From positions 2,517,001 to 2,581,000 of the forward strand of contig BSBK01000760.1 in NCBI GenBank assembly GCA_027943335.1: DNA of 64,000 bases, given 5' to 3'. This document shows, piece after piece, positions 10,298-22,585 of the stretch. Under the pieces are notes generated by a model. It was not told the DNA's origin, did not search any database, and worked only from the letters and a program-made list of their open reading frames with translations. Every line of letters begins with the position of its first letter. Positions within the stretch are counted from its first letter, which is position 1. The position numbers and the translations under genes are program-made. The stretch is from Chamaecyparis obtusa (lineage: Eukaryota > Streptophyta > Pinopsida > Cupressales > Cupressaceae).

Positions 10298-11959
10298 TGC
10301 AGGGCACTTGGGACTTGAGTTTCTTGGTTTTTTTTTACATGTCATAAGGGATGTGTCTAGCCATCCTACTAGTTTGTAATGGTTCATCTTGTGTGGACAA
10401 GGATCCTTTGGTAAGTCTATAAACCAAGGATTCCTTAGTTCACTGAACTGTTCTTTTTTTTTAGTGTTTTAGGAAATAATGTGTTTTAGGTTGCAGCAGT
10501 GTTTTAAAGGTCAAGTTTGACCATTTTTTGTCTTTGGTTGATGCTTGGAGTTTTTCCCACTTAGTGGGATGTTTTTTTTAAGATTGTTTGCAGTTGTCAA
10601 ATGTTGCAACTATTGTATATGTTGTCAATGCAACATTTTACAATATTGTCGACTATTACAACTATGCCTCCACTGGCTCCAACTACTTTTGAATCAGTTG
10701 GAATGGTTTGGAGTCCTTGATATGTTATTTTAAACTCTGTCCAATTGAGAGATTGAGACAAAGATATACCTGTTGAAGAAAACTAAATGAAAAATGACAT
10801 TTTTCTAACAAAATCAAATATTGTATGAAATCGTATGGATTGAATCACTACATCCATCAACACAAGAGTGAACATTGGTGAATAAAATTTCCATTACAAT
10901 TTGTTTAAGAAGACTTGGTGACCATTGGTGTGAGATAAAAAATTCTCTCTCGGACAGGGTTAAAAAAAAAGTCTCTTGTCTGGCACGGTCATGAGAATTT
11001 GGCCCTAACTTGCAATCTCACCATTGGAACTCGATGCCACTAGTTGAAATGTAGGTTAGGGAAATTTACAATAAGACTCCAAATGCTCAGAGTCAGGGAA
11101 GTAGTTTCAAGGCCTCAAACTTGATGCGCTAGGCTAAATATACAGTATGTATTTAGCTAGCGACAAGAATGAAGACAAGAAGCAACATGATAGAAATAAA
11201 ATGGGATCAAGTTATTGAATTAATTGAAGGATTTAAAGACCACAAAATACTACCAAGTGGAAACATTTTTCCTAGGTACCCATCTCTAGACCGTTCCATT
11301 AGATTCTATCATAATTTGATCACCTAGGCTAGTATACTGTGTGAAAGTTTAAAGATGTAGGATTAGAATATTTGTTATATTTGTTTTGGAGTTTGTGAGT
11401 AGAATGCTGGATGATCAGAGAATCTATAACCATTGATCTTGGTCCCATATTCAACTCTGGTATTGAAAGGGAGACCATTGTTATAGTCTGTCTGAAAAGG
11501 GGTATACACCTTGAATTTTGGTGTTTGTAGAATTTGTCAAAACTAGTTATTTTGGAATTTGAAATATTAGTATAAGAGGTCCTTAATAGTCTCATTGATC
11601 AACCTTGATCTAAGATTCAGTGTGTATTTGGGAGGAAAAGACCACGATAGCAGGTCTAGTAAGAGTAAGGATGAATTCTGAGTTTTCTTGTCTGAAAGAT
11701 TGATAGAGTCCAATTGTCAGTGAAAGTGAATCATCAGAAGTCTATGTGAAATCTATAATCCTTAATCAAATCGAGGTTTGGTGTGTGTCAGCCATCCACT
11801 ATTGGAGATTGATAAGTAACCTTAGGAACACCATAAGTTTGGAGTTTTGGAGTTCAAGTCTGTGAGCAACCAGACTGGCAGGAGTTATTGGATTGGAAGA
11901 CATCATCTAATCATTGAAGGGGTAGGCCAACCTACACTTCTTGTTGTGTGCACTCTGCA
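10298..11959 (+). repeat. 5' LTR of element A
   Basis: It aligns end to end with 34834-36495, both 1662 bp, starting TGCAGGGCAC here and TGCATTGCAC there and ending TGTGTGCACNCTGCA. It would carry the promoter and the RNA ends of A. Short insertions and deletions and substitutions between the copies are visible by eye. Confidence 0.9.
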
Positions 11960-11962
11960 CCA

Positions 11963-11971
11963 AGTGGTAGC
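11963..11971 (+). other. Left half of A's primer-binding site and target duplication of B
   Basis: AGTG followed by GTAGC lies 3 nt after A's 5' LTR. The continuation GTATCATAGCAG is at 28617-28628, beyond element B. GTAGC (11967-11971) and GTATC (28617-28621) are B's 5-bp target duplication with one change. The site is of the TGGTATCA type used by initiator methionine tRNA. Confidence 0.8.
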
Positions 11972-12874
11972 TGTGTGATGATGAATATCACCTTCATGAA
12001 ATTAAGATCTAATAGCAACAATTGAAAGTAAATACAATGCAAATCTAATTAGAATTGAAACTATAATCTTAAACATCTCATGGTTCTCTAGAAAGAGGTG
12101 GTAAGTGAAGCTCTCAACTCAAATCCTCACTAGTGACACTTATAAAATGAGAAATTATGCTTCTACTATGCTTCTACAATGCTCATTCAATGCTTAATCT
12201 AGCTCAAATTGACAAAATTATAATGATAATTGCTCTAAATGCTCTTAATTGCTCTTAGAATGCTCTCAATTGCCTATAGTAACAATTCTTTGCAAATGAA
12301 GTTCTAAGATGATAATTTCTCTCAAAATGCTCTATATTTATAGTAATTTCCCAAGGGTAGGGGGTGGAGTGAAGTAATCATGATTTACCTTAGGTTGAGT
12401 CAAATACTTTGCTTTGTTCATAAATGGGGGAACAATGAGGGGACAATCCTTTAAATGGTCTCAAAGCTTTGGACACTTTAAAGGTTTGAGTGATTTATGT
12501 CTTTTTGTCCTCAATTTTCATTGGTTGCTCAACTTTGTTGAAAGAAATTAAGAATTATTAAATTCAATTAATTAATTAAATTTAGCCATGTAAGGGTAAT
12601 AGGTTCATTTTGATTTTTTGATTTAAACAACTATACAATTAATTGATTAAAATCAATTGTGTAGTGTTTTTCACCCCTTTAAGCTTTCATTTAATTATTT
12701 AACCTCATTATTTGATTTTTTCTTTTGTTTTAATTGATTTTGTCCAATTTTAATTATGTCCATTTTTAATTGATTTGATCCCTTTTTTTATCGAATTAAT
12801 GCATTTTGATGATTTTGAGCCATTTATTGATTTTTGCAATTTAAAAGCACTTTGTCCAATTTTGCGTGTCTACA
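11972..12874 (-). repeat. 3' LTR of element B
   Basis: It pairs with 27727-28616. The length difference comes mainly from an extra 13-bp or so around 12155-12180 (a repeated TGCTTCTAC... word). On the minus strand it lies downstream of the polypurine tract. Confidence 0.92.
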
Positions 12875-12888
12875 AATGCCCCTCTTTG
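12875..12888 (-). promoter_or_regulatory. Polypurine tract of element B
   Basis: On the minus strand, AAAGAGGGGCATT abuts the 3' LTR (TGTAGACACG). This is the usual place and composition of the plus-strand DNA primer, and it confirms the minus orientation of B. Confidence 0.8.
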
Positions 12889-13374
12889 AATTGATGTGCG
12901 AAGAACATTGATTCAAAGATTCTTTTGAGTCCTGATTGCTTTTAGGTCCTCATTGTTGATTCCCTGATATGCCTTTGATACTGATTGATTGCTGCCCTTG
13001 ATACGATATGATATGATACTGATGCTGATACAAATTTTTTTTTTGTGATGCCCCATTGATTTCATGATGTTTGATTGCAACTTCAATTTGATACCCTGAT
13101 GCCCCCTTAGAAATTAAAACATATTAATAGTTTGATTGGAAAATTTTGATGATGTTCGATTCATTGAATATGTTTTCATTTCTGACAATTTGATGGTATA
13201 CGATGCGTTCAAGGATGTGCCAGTTACTTTGATATGGCAATATATAGGTCTAAGCCAATTTTCACCTCCAAAATTAGGTCAAAATAGCTTAAATAGGTTG
13301 AAAAACCTTGTTTTACTATTCATTTTTACTTTTCTCTTTGGTGATTTTTCTCTGATCTTGTGGTGAATTTTGAG

Positions 13375-15990
13375 ATGGTTGTCCCTATTCGTGAGCATCA
13401 ATTCGAGAGGTGTCAGAGATATGCAAGGCCACCCGAGTATGGAACTCCTGTAAGTTATTTCTAACCTCTATTTTGCATTTAATGCTCATTTATTAGCATT
13501 TATTACAATTTCTTGTTCCATCGTTGCGTTGAATCTGCAAAGTCACGCCTAGAAATATTTTACTATTGCTTAGACCCTTTAACTGTTGCATCCGTGCTTT
13601 CCTTTCATGCTTCCATGTAGTTTTAATGCCGCCTGACAAAATTTCAATGTCGCCTAGGAATAGGATACTCCGGCGTACAACTAGGTCAAAATGCCCTTTT
13701 TCATATATGCTATCGCTTAGGAAACCCTAGCAAATTTACTGTCGCCTAGGCCACCTTTTGCTGTTGCCTAGCATGATTCAATGTTGCGTAGCATAAGAAC
13801 TATCGCCTAACACCGGAATAATGTCACTTTACAACTTTTTGTTGTCGCTTAGGAGGAATGTTGCCTGGGCTGATAAAAATTACGCCTGCAAACTTTTGAA
13901 AAAAAAATTGTACTTTTTTCACACTTGTACTTGATTGTGTCTGATGTAAAATTTGATGACTTTCGATGTTTGAGTCGAATGAGTAGATTAGATCTTTTTC
14001 TTTTAACAAAATGAATGGATTAGGATATCAGGATAATGTTACCAATGAATGTGATTTGTCAATCCGATTATGATAGGATATTGATAGGATAAATCAATCA
14101 GTGTGAAAACCGATATGATTTGATACTGCTGCTTCATTCTCAGGACACAAAGAAATGAACAAATGGTACTTGGTGTGATTTCTTGATACTTTGAAAAAAA
14201 TTGATTGACTTGAGATAATTCCTTGATATGATATACTGATATGATTCCTTTGCTTTACCGACAGGAAAACTTCCCTACGTTATACATTCGGATAGTAGCT
14301 TCTTGGGTCATTGATTTGGGTCAGACTCTTACAAATGCTAAGTTCCGCATGATTGATTTGTGTGGTTTGAGTTTTCTCCTTGATCTACCATGGTTCCAAT
14401 TGAACCATGGTTTACTAACTACAGTGGTGAAGCAATGGAACTCCGACCACAACACATTTCATTTTCCATATGGAGAGATGACGATCACGCTTGAGGACGT
14501 GTATCGATTACTACGGATCCCATGTAGGGGAGAGATAGTGTACTATGATTCTATTTATGATTCTACTGTCTGCCGATGAGTGTTCAGGGACAATTCTATT
14601 GATGATGGTGATACGATCACTTGGCCTCAGTTTGCATCTTTTCCTACCTTGCCAATAGTACTGGGTGCATTGATTGGTGGTTTACTTCTTCCTAATCTGT
14701 GAGGTCGTGGTTTTTCCGTTGGATGGGGTAGGATATTGGAGGATTTTCTTGCTCATCCTTGACTCTTTGATTGGGGTTCATGCATCCTTGCATAGTTGTA
14801 TCATGATTTGCATAAGGTAGTTTATCGAGTGAGTGCATCATTGTCAGCTAGTGCAGTGGTTCTTTAGTTGTGGATATGGGAGCATCTTCCCATCACTAGG
14901 CCCATTTCTGACAGGGTTCAGCCTCGAGGTTTTCCCTATGCTTTTCTATACATTGGGATGGTTATAAAACATCATTTGGGTCATCTGGACTTCTGGCGAC
15001 GACATATTGATGATCTAGATAAGGTTTTATGGAGACCATACAGGGGTTGTGAGTTATGGAGGGAGGATGATGATGAGTTTCCATATATGTTTGCCCCTCG
15101 CTAGATGATTGGTCACACTACTACCACTATTGAGCGCTTTTACTTTGGCAGAGTTTCTAGATAGTATGGTCAGACATAGGATATGCCACAGGGTATAGCA
15201 TTATATGCTCGGGTATAGGCAGAGAGATCGATGTGGGGTCCTCTTATTGATTATGAGTTTGCCTTAGATTAGATTGTTGGTATGGCTTATTGTAGATGGG
15301 AGATGCTTTTTGGTGTAGCTGATGCAAGTATGTCTCGTGAGTTTTCCAATTGGTGGGCTCATAACAGGTTTACTCGATTAACTGATCTAGCAAAGCCTAT
15401 CCTGGGTCAGGGTGATGGAGGTGGTGGTGGTAGATGATAGAGATGAGGAGGGCAGAGAGATCCTCCTATTATTGCTGATAGAGGATGGGTGAGACATGGT
15501 CATGTGAGGGATAGAGATCATGCTAGAGGTCAAGATGATGCACTTGATAGATAGCCTAGAGCAGATAGACAACAAAGAGTTCATAGATAGTAGAGACAAT
15601 AGAGACAGGCTCATGTTGATGTAGCTAGGCAGATTCCTAGTGGATTGGATCCTTTAGTTTAGTTGCAGAGAGTAGCCTTAGCTCAGTAGGATGATGACGC
15701 AACACAACAGGCTCAGGTTCCGACACAACAGGTGTCTATACAAGATTAGCAGCCATAGGATCATGGATAGGGTTCACAGGATGCTCCTACTATAGGTGAT
15801 GTAGTATGAGAGGTGCAGTCTTTGAGGAAAGATATGTCTAGCATTGTTGGGTGTTTAGATCAGGTTTCTGCTTTGATGCAGCATTTTATGTCAGCTGTAG
15901 TGCAGAGACAAAGTGGAGCGAGTACTTCTTAGACTCCTCCTCCATAGGATGGTAGAGGTCCTGATGGATCTGGTGCCACAGGATCTTGAT
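13375..15990 (+). pseudogene. Plant mobile domain (PMD) gene, antisense in element B, two exons
   Basis: Exon 1 (13375-13449) starts with ATG and encodes 25 codons (MVVPIREHQFERCQ...). A GTAAGT donor follows at 13450, and the intron ends TTTGCTTTACCGACAG at 14264. Exon 2 stays in phase from 14265. It reads FRMIDLCGLSFLLDL, WNSDHNTFHFPYGEMTITLE and DVYRLLRIPCRGEIV (14340-14547), the typical PMD core. LWIWEHLPITRP and LDFWRRHIDDLDKVLW follow (14865-15035), and then a Gln/Asp/Arg-rich tail to 15990. PMD proteins such as MAIN/MAIL1 are nuclear and take part in silencing and development. PMD copies are known passengers of plant transposons. About 25 internal stops, all TAG or TGA, kill it, yet no frameshift is seen over more than 570 codons. 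The exon 1 and intron calls are by eye. Confidence 0.8.
13450..14264 (+). other. Probable intron of the PMD gene, holding a TGTCGCCTAGG-like motif array
   Basis: The 815-bp interval has GT...AG ends and joins two exons in phase 0. Between about 13541 and 13890 roughly twelve copies of a degenerate word occur every 20-45 bp: GTCACGCCTAG (13542), TGTCGCCTAGG (13648), TATCGCTTAGG (13711), TGTCGCCTAGG (13740), TGTTGCCTAG (13762), TATCGCCTAA (13801), TGTCGCTTAGG (13843) and others. Related words occur in sense in the gag-pol leader of the same element. An intron can survive in a retroelement only if it is antisense to the genomic RNA, which fits its direction here. Confidence 0.65.
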
Positions 15991-18101
15991 TACTTTGATG
16001 ATAGATTCACTCATGGCTGATGTATTTGTATCACATGTCATGTTTTTGATTGATCAGACCATTTGATGTACCTCTTTTGTATGACATTGTATCTTGATAT
16101 ACTGAGTTGATGGATCATTGATGAACACTTTTTTGATGATATGTGATGATATACTCCTTGGTTCTCCTTGATGAGTTGTTTATGAGATTATCTTTTATGC
16201 AGCTATATGATGTGTTATGCATTTCCTTTGATTTATGCTATGGATGTAGTTATCTTATTTTATGATATAGATAAAGGATGCAATGATGTATGGATTTTTG
16301 CTGTGGTTGTCTCTTTTCTCAATGTATGAATGCAAAGTGGTTTTTGGAAATGCATGTGGAAATGTTCCTTTTGTTTTTGAATTTTTCAATGCCAATGCAA
16401 TTCTATCCTTAACTACATGTATGCAAATGATGTATGGATATTTTTTCTCTTTTTCTGGTATATGGATAATGATTAATGATTAATGTTATACATGAATGCA
16501 AAAGATAATCTCAGTTTCTTTGTAGTTTTGATTGATCAAGAGTAAGACATTTGATTAAATCCCACATTTCTTTAGTGTTTTGACTAACCAAGATTATTGA
16601 TGTACCCCCTTTTTCCCTTGGACAATTAACCACAAAAAAATGCATTTAATCTAACATGATACTGAAATTAACCTAACATGATTATGCAATTAATGTAACA
16701 TGATTATGCAATGCAACCTAAGTGTCACCAGCTTTTAGCAAATAAATGCCGTGAGAATAAATTTTCATCATTGAGCAGTTTTGGGACTGGGAAGCTAGTA
16801 CAATCATCACTGACCACATCATGATGATATGAATACCGCTTTTTATCAATTTTTGGTAACCTCCTTTTTGAACCAAGTACAACCCTCACTAGTTGGATGA
16901 TCAAACTATGGGAGTCTGAATATCGGTGTCAACGGATTCAATGTTGCAAGTGGATTTTTGGTATTAAGATATAGAAGATCTAAATAGCCAAGGGATCCAT
17001 TTGCGTAAACAAGCAAAGGTCAATCCATCCTCCTATGAGATAGTCCTCGATGGTTCTTTGATGACCATGTTGTTAGACAAACTCTCATAAGTTGATGAAT
17101 CTTCCTCCAAATAATCACTTAAAGGCAATAAAATATCACATCTTTATCATGGCTAATCTAGTCGAAACATCATCAAATAGCTCAAGAGATATCATAAAAA
17201 GTCAATTTCCTAAAGATTTATCAAAAAGAAAATTTCTAGTGTTTTGTAATGTTTCCTGATTTTCAAAAAGTATTTCCAAGCATTCTGATCTTTAAGGTGC
17301 TTTTGTCAATTTTTAATCCTGATTTATAAAGTCAATGAAGGCTCAAGGATCATGTTGTAGGATCAAATACTTAGGGTTTTTGACCAATGATGTCCATCAA
17401 AGGTTCAATAACTTTCCACTCTTCTGAAACTCTGATAAATCTCTCTCTGACGTGGCTGATTGTAGCACTTTATTGAATCCATTTGGTACCAATTTTTCAA
17501 TCCTCTTCTGCCCCCAAGTGATAAATGCAATCAGTCAAGAAACTTAGGGTGGATGGGCAATGCAACAATGCGACTGAATGACTTTATTATGAATATGTAC
17601 AAATGGGATGTTGGAAATGCAATATGGACATATGTGACTAGGAAAGACAAACTTAAGGGAACAAAAGGTGCTTGTTTACCAAGTTTTCACCTTCTGGATC
17701 TTTTTATTTTTTTGCTACCAAGGTGCCTATTGCTAGGTTTTCACCAAGGCACTTTTTTCTCTTTTTTCTTTTTTTGGTATTTTTTTTTCAATTTTTTTTT
17801 GTATTTTTCATTTTCTCAATTTTTTTTGTGTATTTTTCAAGATCTCTTTTGCCATGTGCAATAAATATGATGCTCCTCATCTGATACTCTTTATACTCTG
17901 TCGTCTCCCTCATGTGTAGAACCTTTTGAGATGAACGTTGTTGATGGGTTCTTGGAGTTCCTCTCCTTCACAATCTGATAACTTATAAGTTCCTATGCCA
18001 AATGAAGACACTATGATGAATAGGCCAAGCCAATTAGCCTCCCATTTGCCTTTCTTCTCTCTTTCAACCTGATTCTTTGGGTTCTCTCTCAACACTAAGT
18101 C
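15991..18101. other. Spacer between the PMD gene and integrase in element B
   Basis: No protein is recognised. The part 16000-16500 is rich in GATG/TATG words downstream of the PMD stop and may be its 3' UTR. A pyrimidine tract (about 17750-17830) is almost pure T with a few C/A, so the element's own RNA would be purine-rich there. Short open frames over this tract are composition artefacts. Confidence 0.5.
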
Positions 18102-19115
18102 TCATACCTGAAAGACTCTCAGTTTGATATGTTTATTATAGTTCCTCGAGATTCTATTTTGGTACACTTTCAGGTGCTCATAAGCTTGTGTTTGGTGTTC
18201 TTCAAGTAACTCCAATTGTTGAAGTCTAGCGACTCTATAGTCCTCATTTGTGATCAATCCTTGTAATGAAACTCGTAGAGACAGGATTTCAACCTCTAAT
18301 GGTAGAACTGCTTCGACACCATAGACTAAGGAAAATTGCATGGCTCTCGTAGGTGTTCGGATGCTTGTTCTATAGGCCCATAATATTGGATTAATTTGTA
18401 CATGCCAATCCCTTCCCGATTTATTGACCAACCTCTTCAAGATTTTCAAGATATTCTTATTTGTGGCTTCGGCTTGCCCATTTCCCTGAGGGTAATAAAT
18501 TGATGAGGAGTGGTGAGTGATATGAAATGTAGTACAAAGTTCATCCACGTCCTTGTTTTTAAATTGTTTTCCATTATCTGTTATAATTGTTTTCCATTAT
18601 CTGTTATGATGGTATGAGGAATGCCATATCTACAAATGATGTGGTTCAAGATGAACATGGAAATTTGCTTATCCGTGGCCATGATCAAAGGAACCACTTC
18701 GACCCACTTAGTGAAATATTATGTTGCTGTTATGATATATTTGTGCCCATTTGAAGAAGATGGGTATATGACGCCAATTAGATCAAACCCCCATTGATAG
18801 AAAGGCCAAGGTGTAACAAATGGGTGTAATTCCTGTGTCGGTGCATGTATCATGTCACCATTATATTGACATTGGTTGCATATCCGAACAAAGTGGCAAG
18901 CATCTTTTTCTAATGTCTTCTAGAAATACCCTAAGCGAAGGATTTTCTTAGCTAGATTTAACCCGCTTGCGTGTGACCTGCAAATGCCTTCATGAACTTC
19001 ATGCAAAGCTAATCTAGACTCTTCTTCTTCTAGACACCTAAGTAATGTCCCGTCGAGACCCTTACGATACAATATTTCTGAGAGGATTATGTAACGAGAT
19101 GATTGGAATATAAAG
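18102..19115 (-). pseudogene. Integrase of element B (Tat type)
   Basis: On the minus strand the zinc-binding part shows LHEVHEGICRSH and CNQCQ (HHCC). The core shows FDLIGVIYP (first D), TIITDNGKQ (second D) and YYPQGNGQAEATNK (E), so the DDE triad is complete. The C-terminal part continues to about 18102 with WAYRTSIRTPTRAMQFSLVY. Integrase would insert B's cDNA into the genome. A 23-bp tandem duplication at 18563-18607 falls right after the second D and shifts the frame, and a few stops occur upstream (for instance after KILRLGYF). It sits downstream of the RNase H domains, as usual for Ty3/Gypsy. Confidence 0.9.
18563..18607. repeat. 23-bp tandem duplication that breaks integrase
   Basis: ATTGTTTTCCATTATCTGTT occurs at 18563 and again at 18586. 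The 23-bp step is not a multiple of three, so it frameshifts integrase just after its second catalytic aspartate. Confidence 0.85.
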
Positions 19116-19117
19116 TT

Positions 19118-20305
19118 TCATTTTTGGGCTCGGGTTTGGTCTAAGGGTAGCACTTGGTCTTTGAGATATGCATATATAGGACCATACCAAGGGGAGTCAT
19201 GTCCATGTAATAGGGCAACAATTTGGGTTTCAGGAAGGTCGAATGCCAATTTCACCAAATCTTCCACCAAGAACTTGTACTTCTCATTTTGATTAGGTTT
19301 TTGTAACAAGGAAGACAAGGTGGCCATGGCATTAGCTGTTTTGTTTTTCTCTCTAGGAATCTGCTCAAAAGTGATCAAGGCAAAGTACTTCTTCCATCCA
19401 TCAATCATGGTCTTATATGGCATCAACTTTTCATCTTTAGTGTTATATTCATTGTTGACTTGATTGATGATGAGTTGAGAATCTCCATAAATTTGTAGCT
19501 CCATGATGTTCCATTCCAAGGCCATTTTGATGCCTATGACTAGTGCCTCATATTCCGCTATATTATTTGTGCATAAAAACAAGAGCTTGTAGGACTTAGG
19601 AATGGTGTAACCTTGAGGAGTGACCAATAGTATGCCAGCCCCAAAACCTCCATGAGTATAGGAGCCATCAAAATATAACTTCCACATTTTTGCCTCTATG
19701 TTTACAATGGAAGAATCCAAAATTTCCACTTGGATAGTTTGTGTAGAAGTCATGGGGTTTTCAGCTAACTGATCTGCTATCACTTGCCCTTTTATTGCCT
19801 TTCTATCAACATACTCAATGTTGAATTCACTCAATATCATAACCCACTTGGCTATCCTACCCGTTAAGGCAATTTTACTTAACAAATATTTGAGAGGATC
19901 AATTTTGGCAATTAACTTGACCTTATGCATCAACATATAATGTCTCAACTTTTGAGATGTGAACACAACTGCTAGGAAATCCCTTTCCATGAATGTGTAG
20001 TTAAGTTCGTATTTGATCAATGTCCTACTCAAATAGCAGATAGCTCTTTCCTTTCCTTGTTCATCCTCTTGCGCCAAAAGTACTCCTAGGGATCTTTTGG
20101 TAGCCAATATGTATAAAAGCAATGCTTTGCCCTTGATTGGTGGCATGAGAATAGGTGGATTTATCAAGTAGGTCTTCAACAATGTGAAAGCTTGATCACA
20201 TTTGGCATCCCATAGGAATATAGTATCCTTATGTAGCAACCTGGTGAAAGAATGACATTTTTCTATCAATTGGGAAATAAACCTTCTTATGGATTGTATT
20301 TTGTC
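19118..20305 (-). pseudogene. Tandem RNase H domains of element B
   Basis: A 383-codon open frame (20269-19118) holds two RNase H units. The first, after the RT connection, reads KRSLGVLLAQEDEQGKERAI, CYLSRTLIKYELNYTFMERD and FLAVVFTSQKLRHYM and is the degenerate Ty3/Gypsy domain. The second reads LYFDGSYTHGGFGAGILLV, NNIAEYEALVIGIKMALEW, IYGDSQLIINQV and REKNKTANAMATLSS. This is the plant/archaeal-type RNase H found in Tat-lineage elements. Its D, E and D positions are visible, but the last aspartate (normally ADALA) is asparagine (ANAMA). RNase H degrades the RNA strand after reverse transcription. A TAA within the DKIQSI segment near 20304 separates the frame from RT. Confidence 0.9.
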
Positions 20306-21041
20306 TTATAAGGATCTCATTTGGTTGATGTTCTTTGGTATCTCTATATCCATTATGGCTTGTACTTTCTCCAGGTCCACTTCAATTCCTTTGGTAGAAA
20401 CTATATAGCCTAATAACTTGGCGGATTGGACACCAAAGGCACATTTCTTTGGGTTTAACCTGACTTTGAGTTGCTCTAACCTAATGAATATATTTTTCAA
20501 AATTTGGAGGTGTTCTTCTCTTTTGTGGGATTTTGCCAATATATCATCCACATAATCTTCTAAGAATGTATGCATCATGTCATGGAAGATAGTTGTCATG
20601 GCCCTTTGATATGTGGCTTCAGCATTCTTAAGGCCAAAGGGCATGCCATTCCAACAAAAAGTGCCCTAAGGGAAAGTAAAGGTAGTCTTCTCATGGTCTT
20701 CAGGTGCAATTTTGATTTGATTATACCCGCTGAAACCATCCATTAGGGAGTACATGGAATGACCCGCTGTCAAGTCAACTATTGCATCAATGCTCGAAAG
20801 TGAGAAATCATCCTTAGGACAAGAAAGATTTAGATCTTGAAAATCTATGCATACTTGAATGGATTTGTCATGTTTTGTGATTGGTACAATGTTAGATATC
20901 CATTCAACATAAGCTATTGCCCTTATGAATCCTACTTTCAACAATTTTTCTAACTTTGCCTTGACTAAAAGAGCTATGTGTGGGTGCATCTTCCTCAACT
21001 TTTTCTTAACAGGCTTAACCTCTGGTCTAACATTTAGATGA
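20306..21041 (-). pseudogene. Reverse transcriptase of element B
   Basis: RT starts near RPEVKPVKKKLRKMHP and continues through VGFIRAIAYVEWISNIVPI, VCIDFQDLNLSCPKDDFSL, SLMDGFSGYNQIKIAPEDH, MPFGLKNAEATYQRAM and EDYVDDILAKS. The YVDD active site and the upstream catalytic aspartate (LMDGFSGYNQ) are present. A single TAG at about 20666 stands where the family has tryptophan (FPWGTFCW), a one-base change. Otherwise the frame is open across the domain. It would copy B's RNA into cDNA in cytoplasmic particles. Confidence 0.92.
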
Positions 21042-22495
21042 TGCATTATAAAGTCAGGATCTAAACCAAGCATGTTGGCATATGACCATGGAAAGTTTAC
21101 TTGTTGCTCTTGGAAAAATTTGATGAAGTCTTCTCTTTCTAGAGGTGTGAGTGATGCTGCCAAGTGTATAAATTTTGGATCCACTTCCGTACCAATGTTA
21201 ACCTTTTCTGTTGGATCTATGAGTATAGGAAACCTTTCTTCCTCATGCTCTAGTAGAGTATCCAATCTCTCTTCCTTTGATGCCACAATTGGGTTTTCAC
21301 CAAAGGAAACGTCTTTTATCTTTATTTTTTTGGGTTCTAATGCTGCCACATAATGGTTTTCAGCACTAGAACTTTTCTTTTTCTTATTTTTTTCCATTTT
21401 TTGCTTTTGACTAAGAGATTGAACCCCCACTACTTCTATCATGTTTGGTTCAAATTCATTGGTGAAAGAGGGCTCAACCGCATTAAGGTATTGGTTTGCT
21501 GCTTGGTCATTTGGGAAGTAAAGCAGGTCACTTGGCTCGGTTTGGTCCCAATCAATAAGATGGGGATTTATTAAGGATAAGGTTTCATTGGGAAAGTTTT
21601 CATCAATTTGGTTTATGGACATGACTTTTTTTGAGGGTTCATACATTGTATCATTTAGATCTATGATGTGTGCTTCCTCAAGATGGTCCATGGAAGAAGG
21701 GTTGAAATCCCCTTCACTTGAGTCCTCGTCAACTTCTATGGGAAATAGTGTGGGAAAAGCAATGAGCGGATTAAAACTAACATTTGAATCTCCCTCCTCT
21801 GAAGGCATCCAAAATGTGTCTATCCATGGTGGACTTGTATGTGCTTGTCCTATGTTAAGACCTTGTATATTAGGCTCTTCATTGACTTGAGTTTCTTGCC
21901 TTGGGATCTTTGCATACATATGTATTGTGACTACTTCTTTATCTTGACATGATTCATTAGATGGGGTGTCCCACTCATAATCCTGGGAGTCATCACTATC
22001 TCCATCAGATTCTAAGGCATTTACTTGAGGATAGAAATCTTGCATTGGGCTGGAGCTTTCACCTTTGTATTGGTAACCTACTCCGGATCTTTCTTGTTTT
22101 TCCCTCCAAGTAGGTTCAATGGGTTCTAGTAAGCCTCCATTCCTTTGGCCTAAGGGTCCTCTTCCCTTGTATCCCATCTTCTACATTATTTCAAACCCTT
22201 TCCCATATTGCTCAGTTTGTATATTAACATGTTGGATTCTCTCCATGGGAGTGTTTGAGGTATATTCTTCATCATGGTAAAGCCATTGAAGGACTTCATT
22301 CTCCTCTTTGTCAAATGCTGCTTTGTCACTTTCTCTTATGAAGTAAGAGTTATACTTATGAGGTAAGTGTTCTTTTGATGGTTTTCCATGTGTCCTTGGA
22401 GATGTGGGCATGTTGAATAGGGAAACAGAGTATTCCCCTACTCCTTTTGAACTAATTTTGCATTGTTTATCAAATGCCTCCATCATCACATCCAT
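21042..22495 (-). pseudogene. Protease-RT linker with G-patch-like motif, element B
   Basis: Two frames, separated only by a TAG at 22178-22180, read QYGKGFEIM, then MGYKGRGPLGQRNGGLLEPI. This is a G-patch-like glycine pattern, a motif that in other proteins binds RNA or activates helicases. The following 350 or so residues are acidic and low in structure, with a basic run (KNKKKKSSS) at about 21380, and lead into RT. Tat-lineage polyproteins have a long linker here. A CAG-to-TAG change explains the single stop. The exact role is unknown. Confidence 0.7.
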
Positions 22496-22585
22496 TTTCT
22501 TGTAGTTTTTCTTTTTAGCTTCATCTTTTTCTTCTCTAGTAGGTTTTTAGGGTACTATCTCTGATTTGGGTGCTTGATTTGAACC

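Noticed and set aside
17553..17884. Overlapping Phe-rich open frames resembling a membrane protein
   Set aside because: Produced by a T-rich tract in the spacer of element B; no family similarity.
21072..21890. Three plus-strand open frames of 73-100 residues
   Set aside because: They lie opposite the well-supported Tat polyprotein linker and show no motif.
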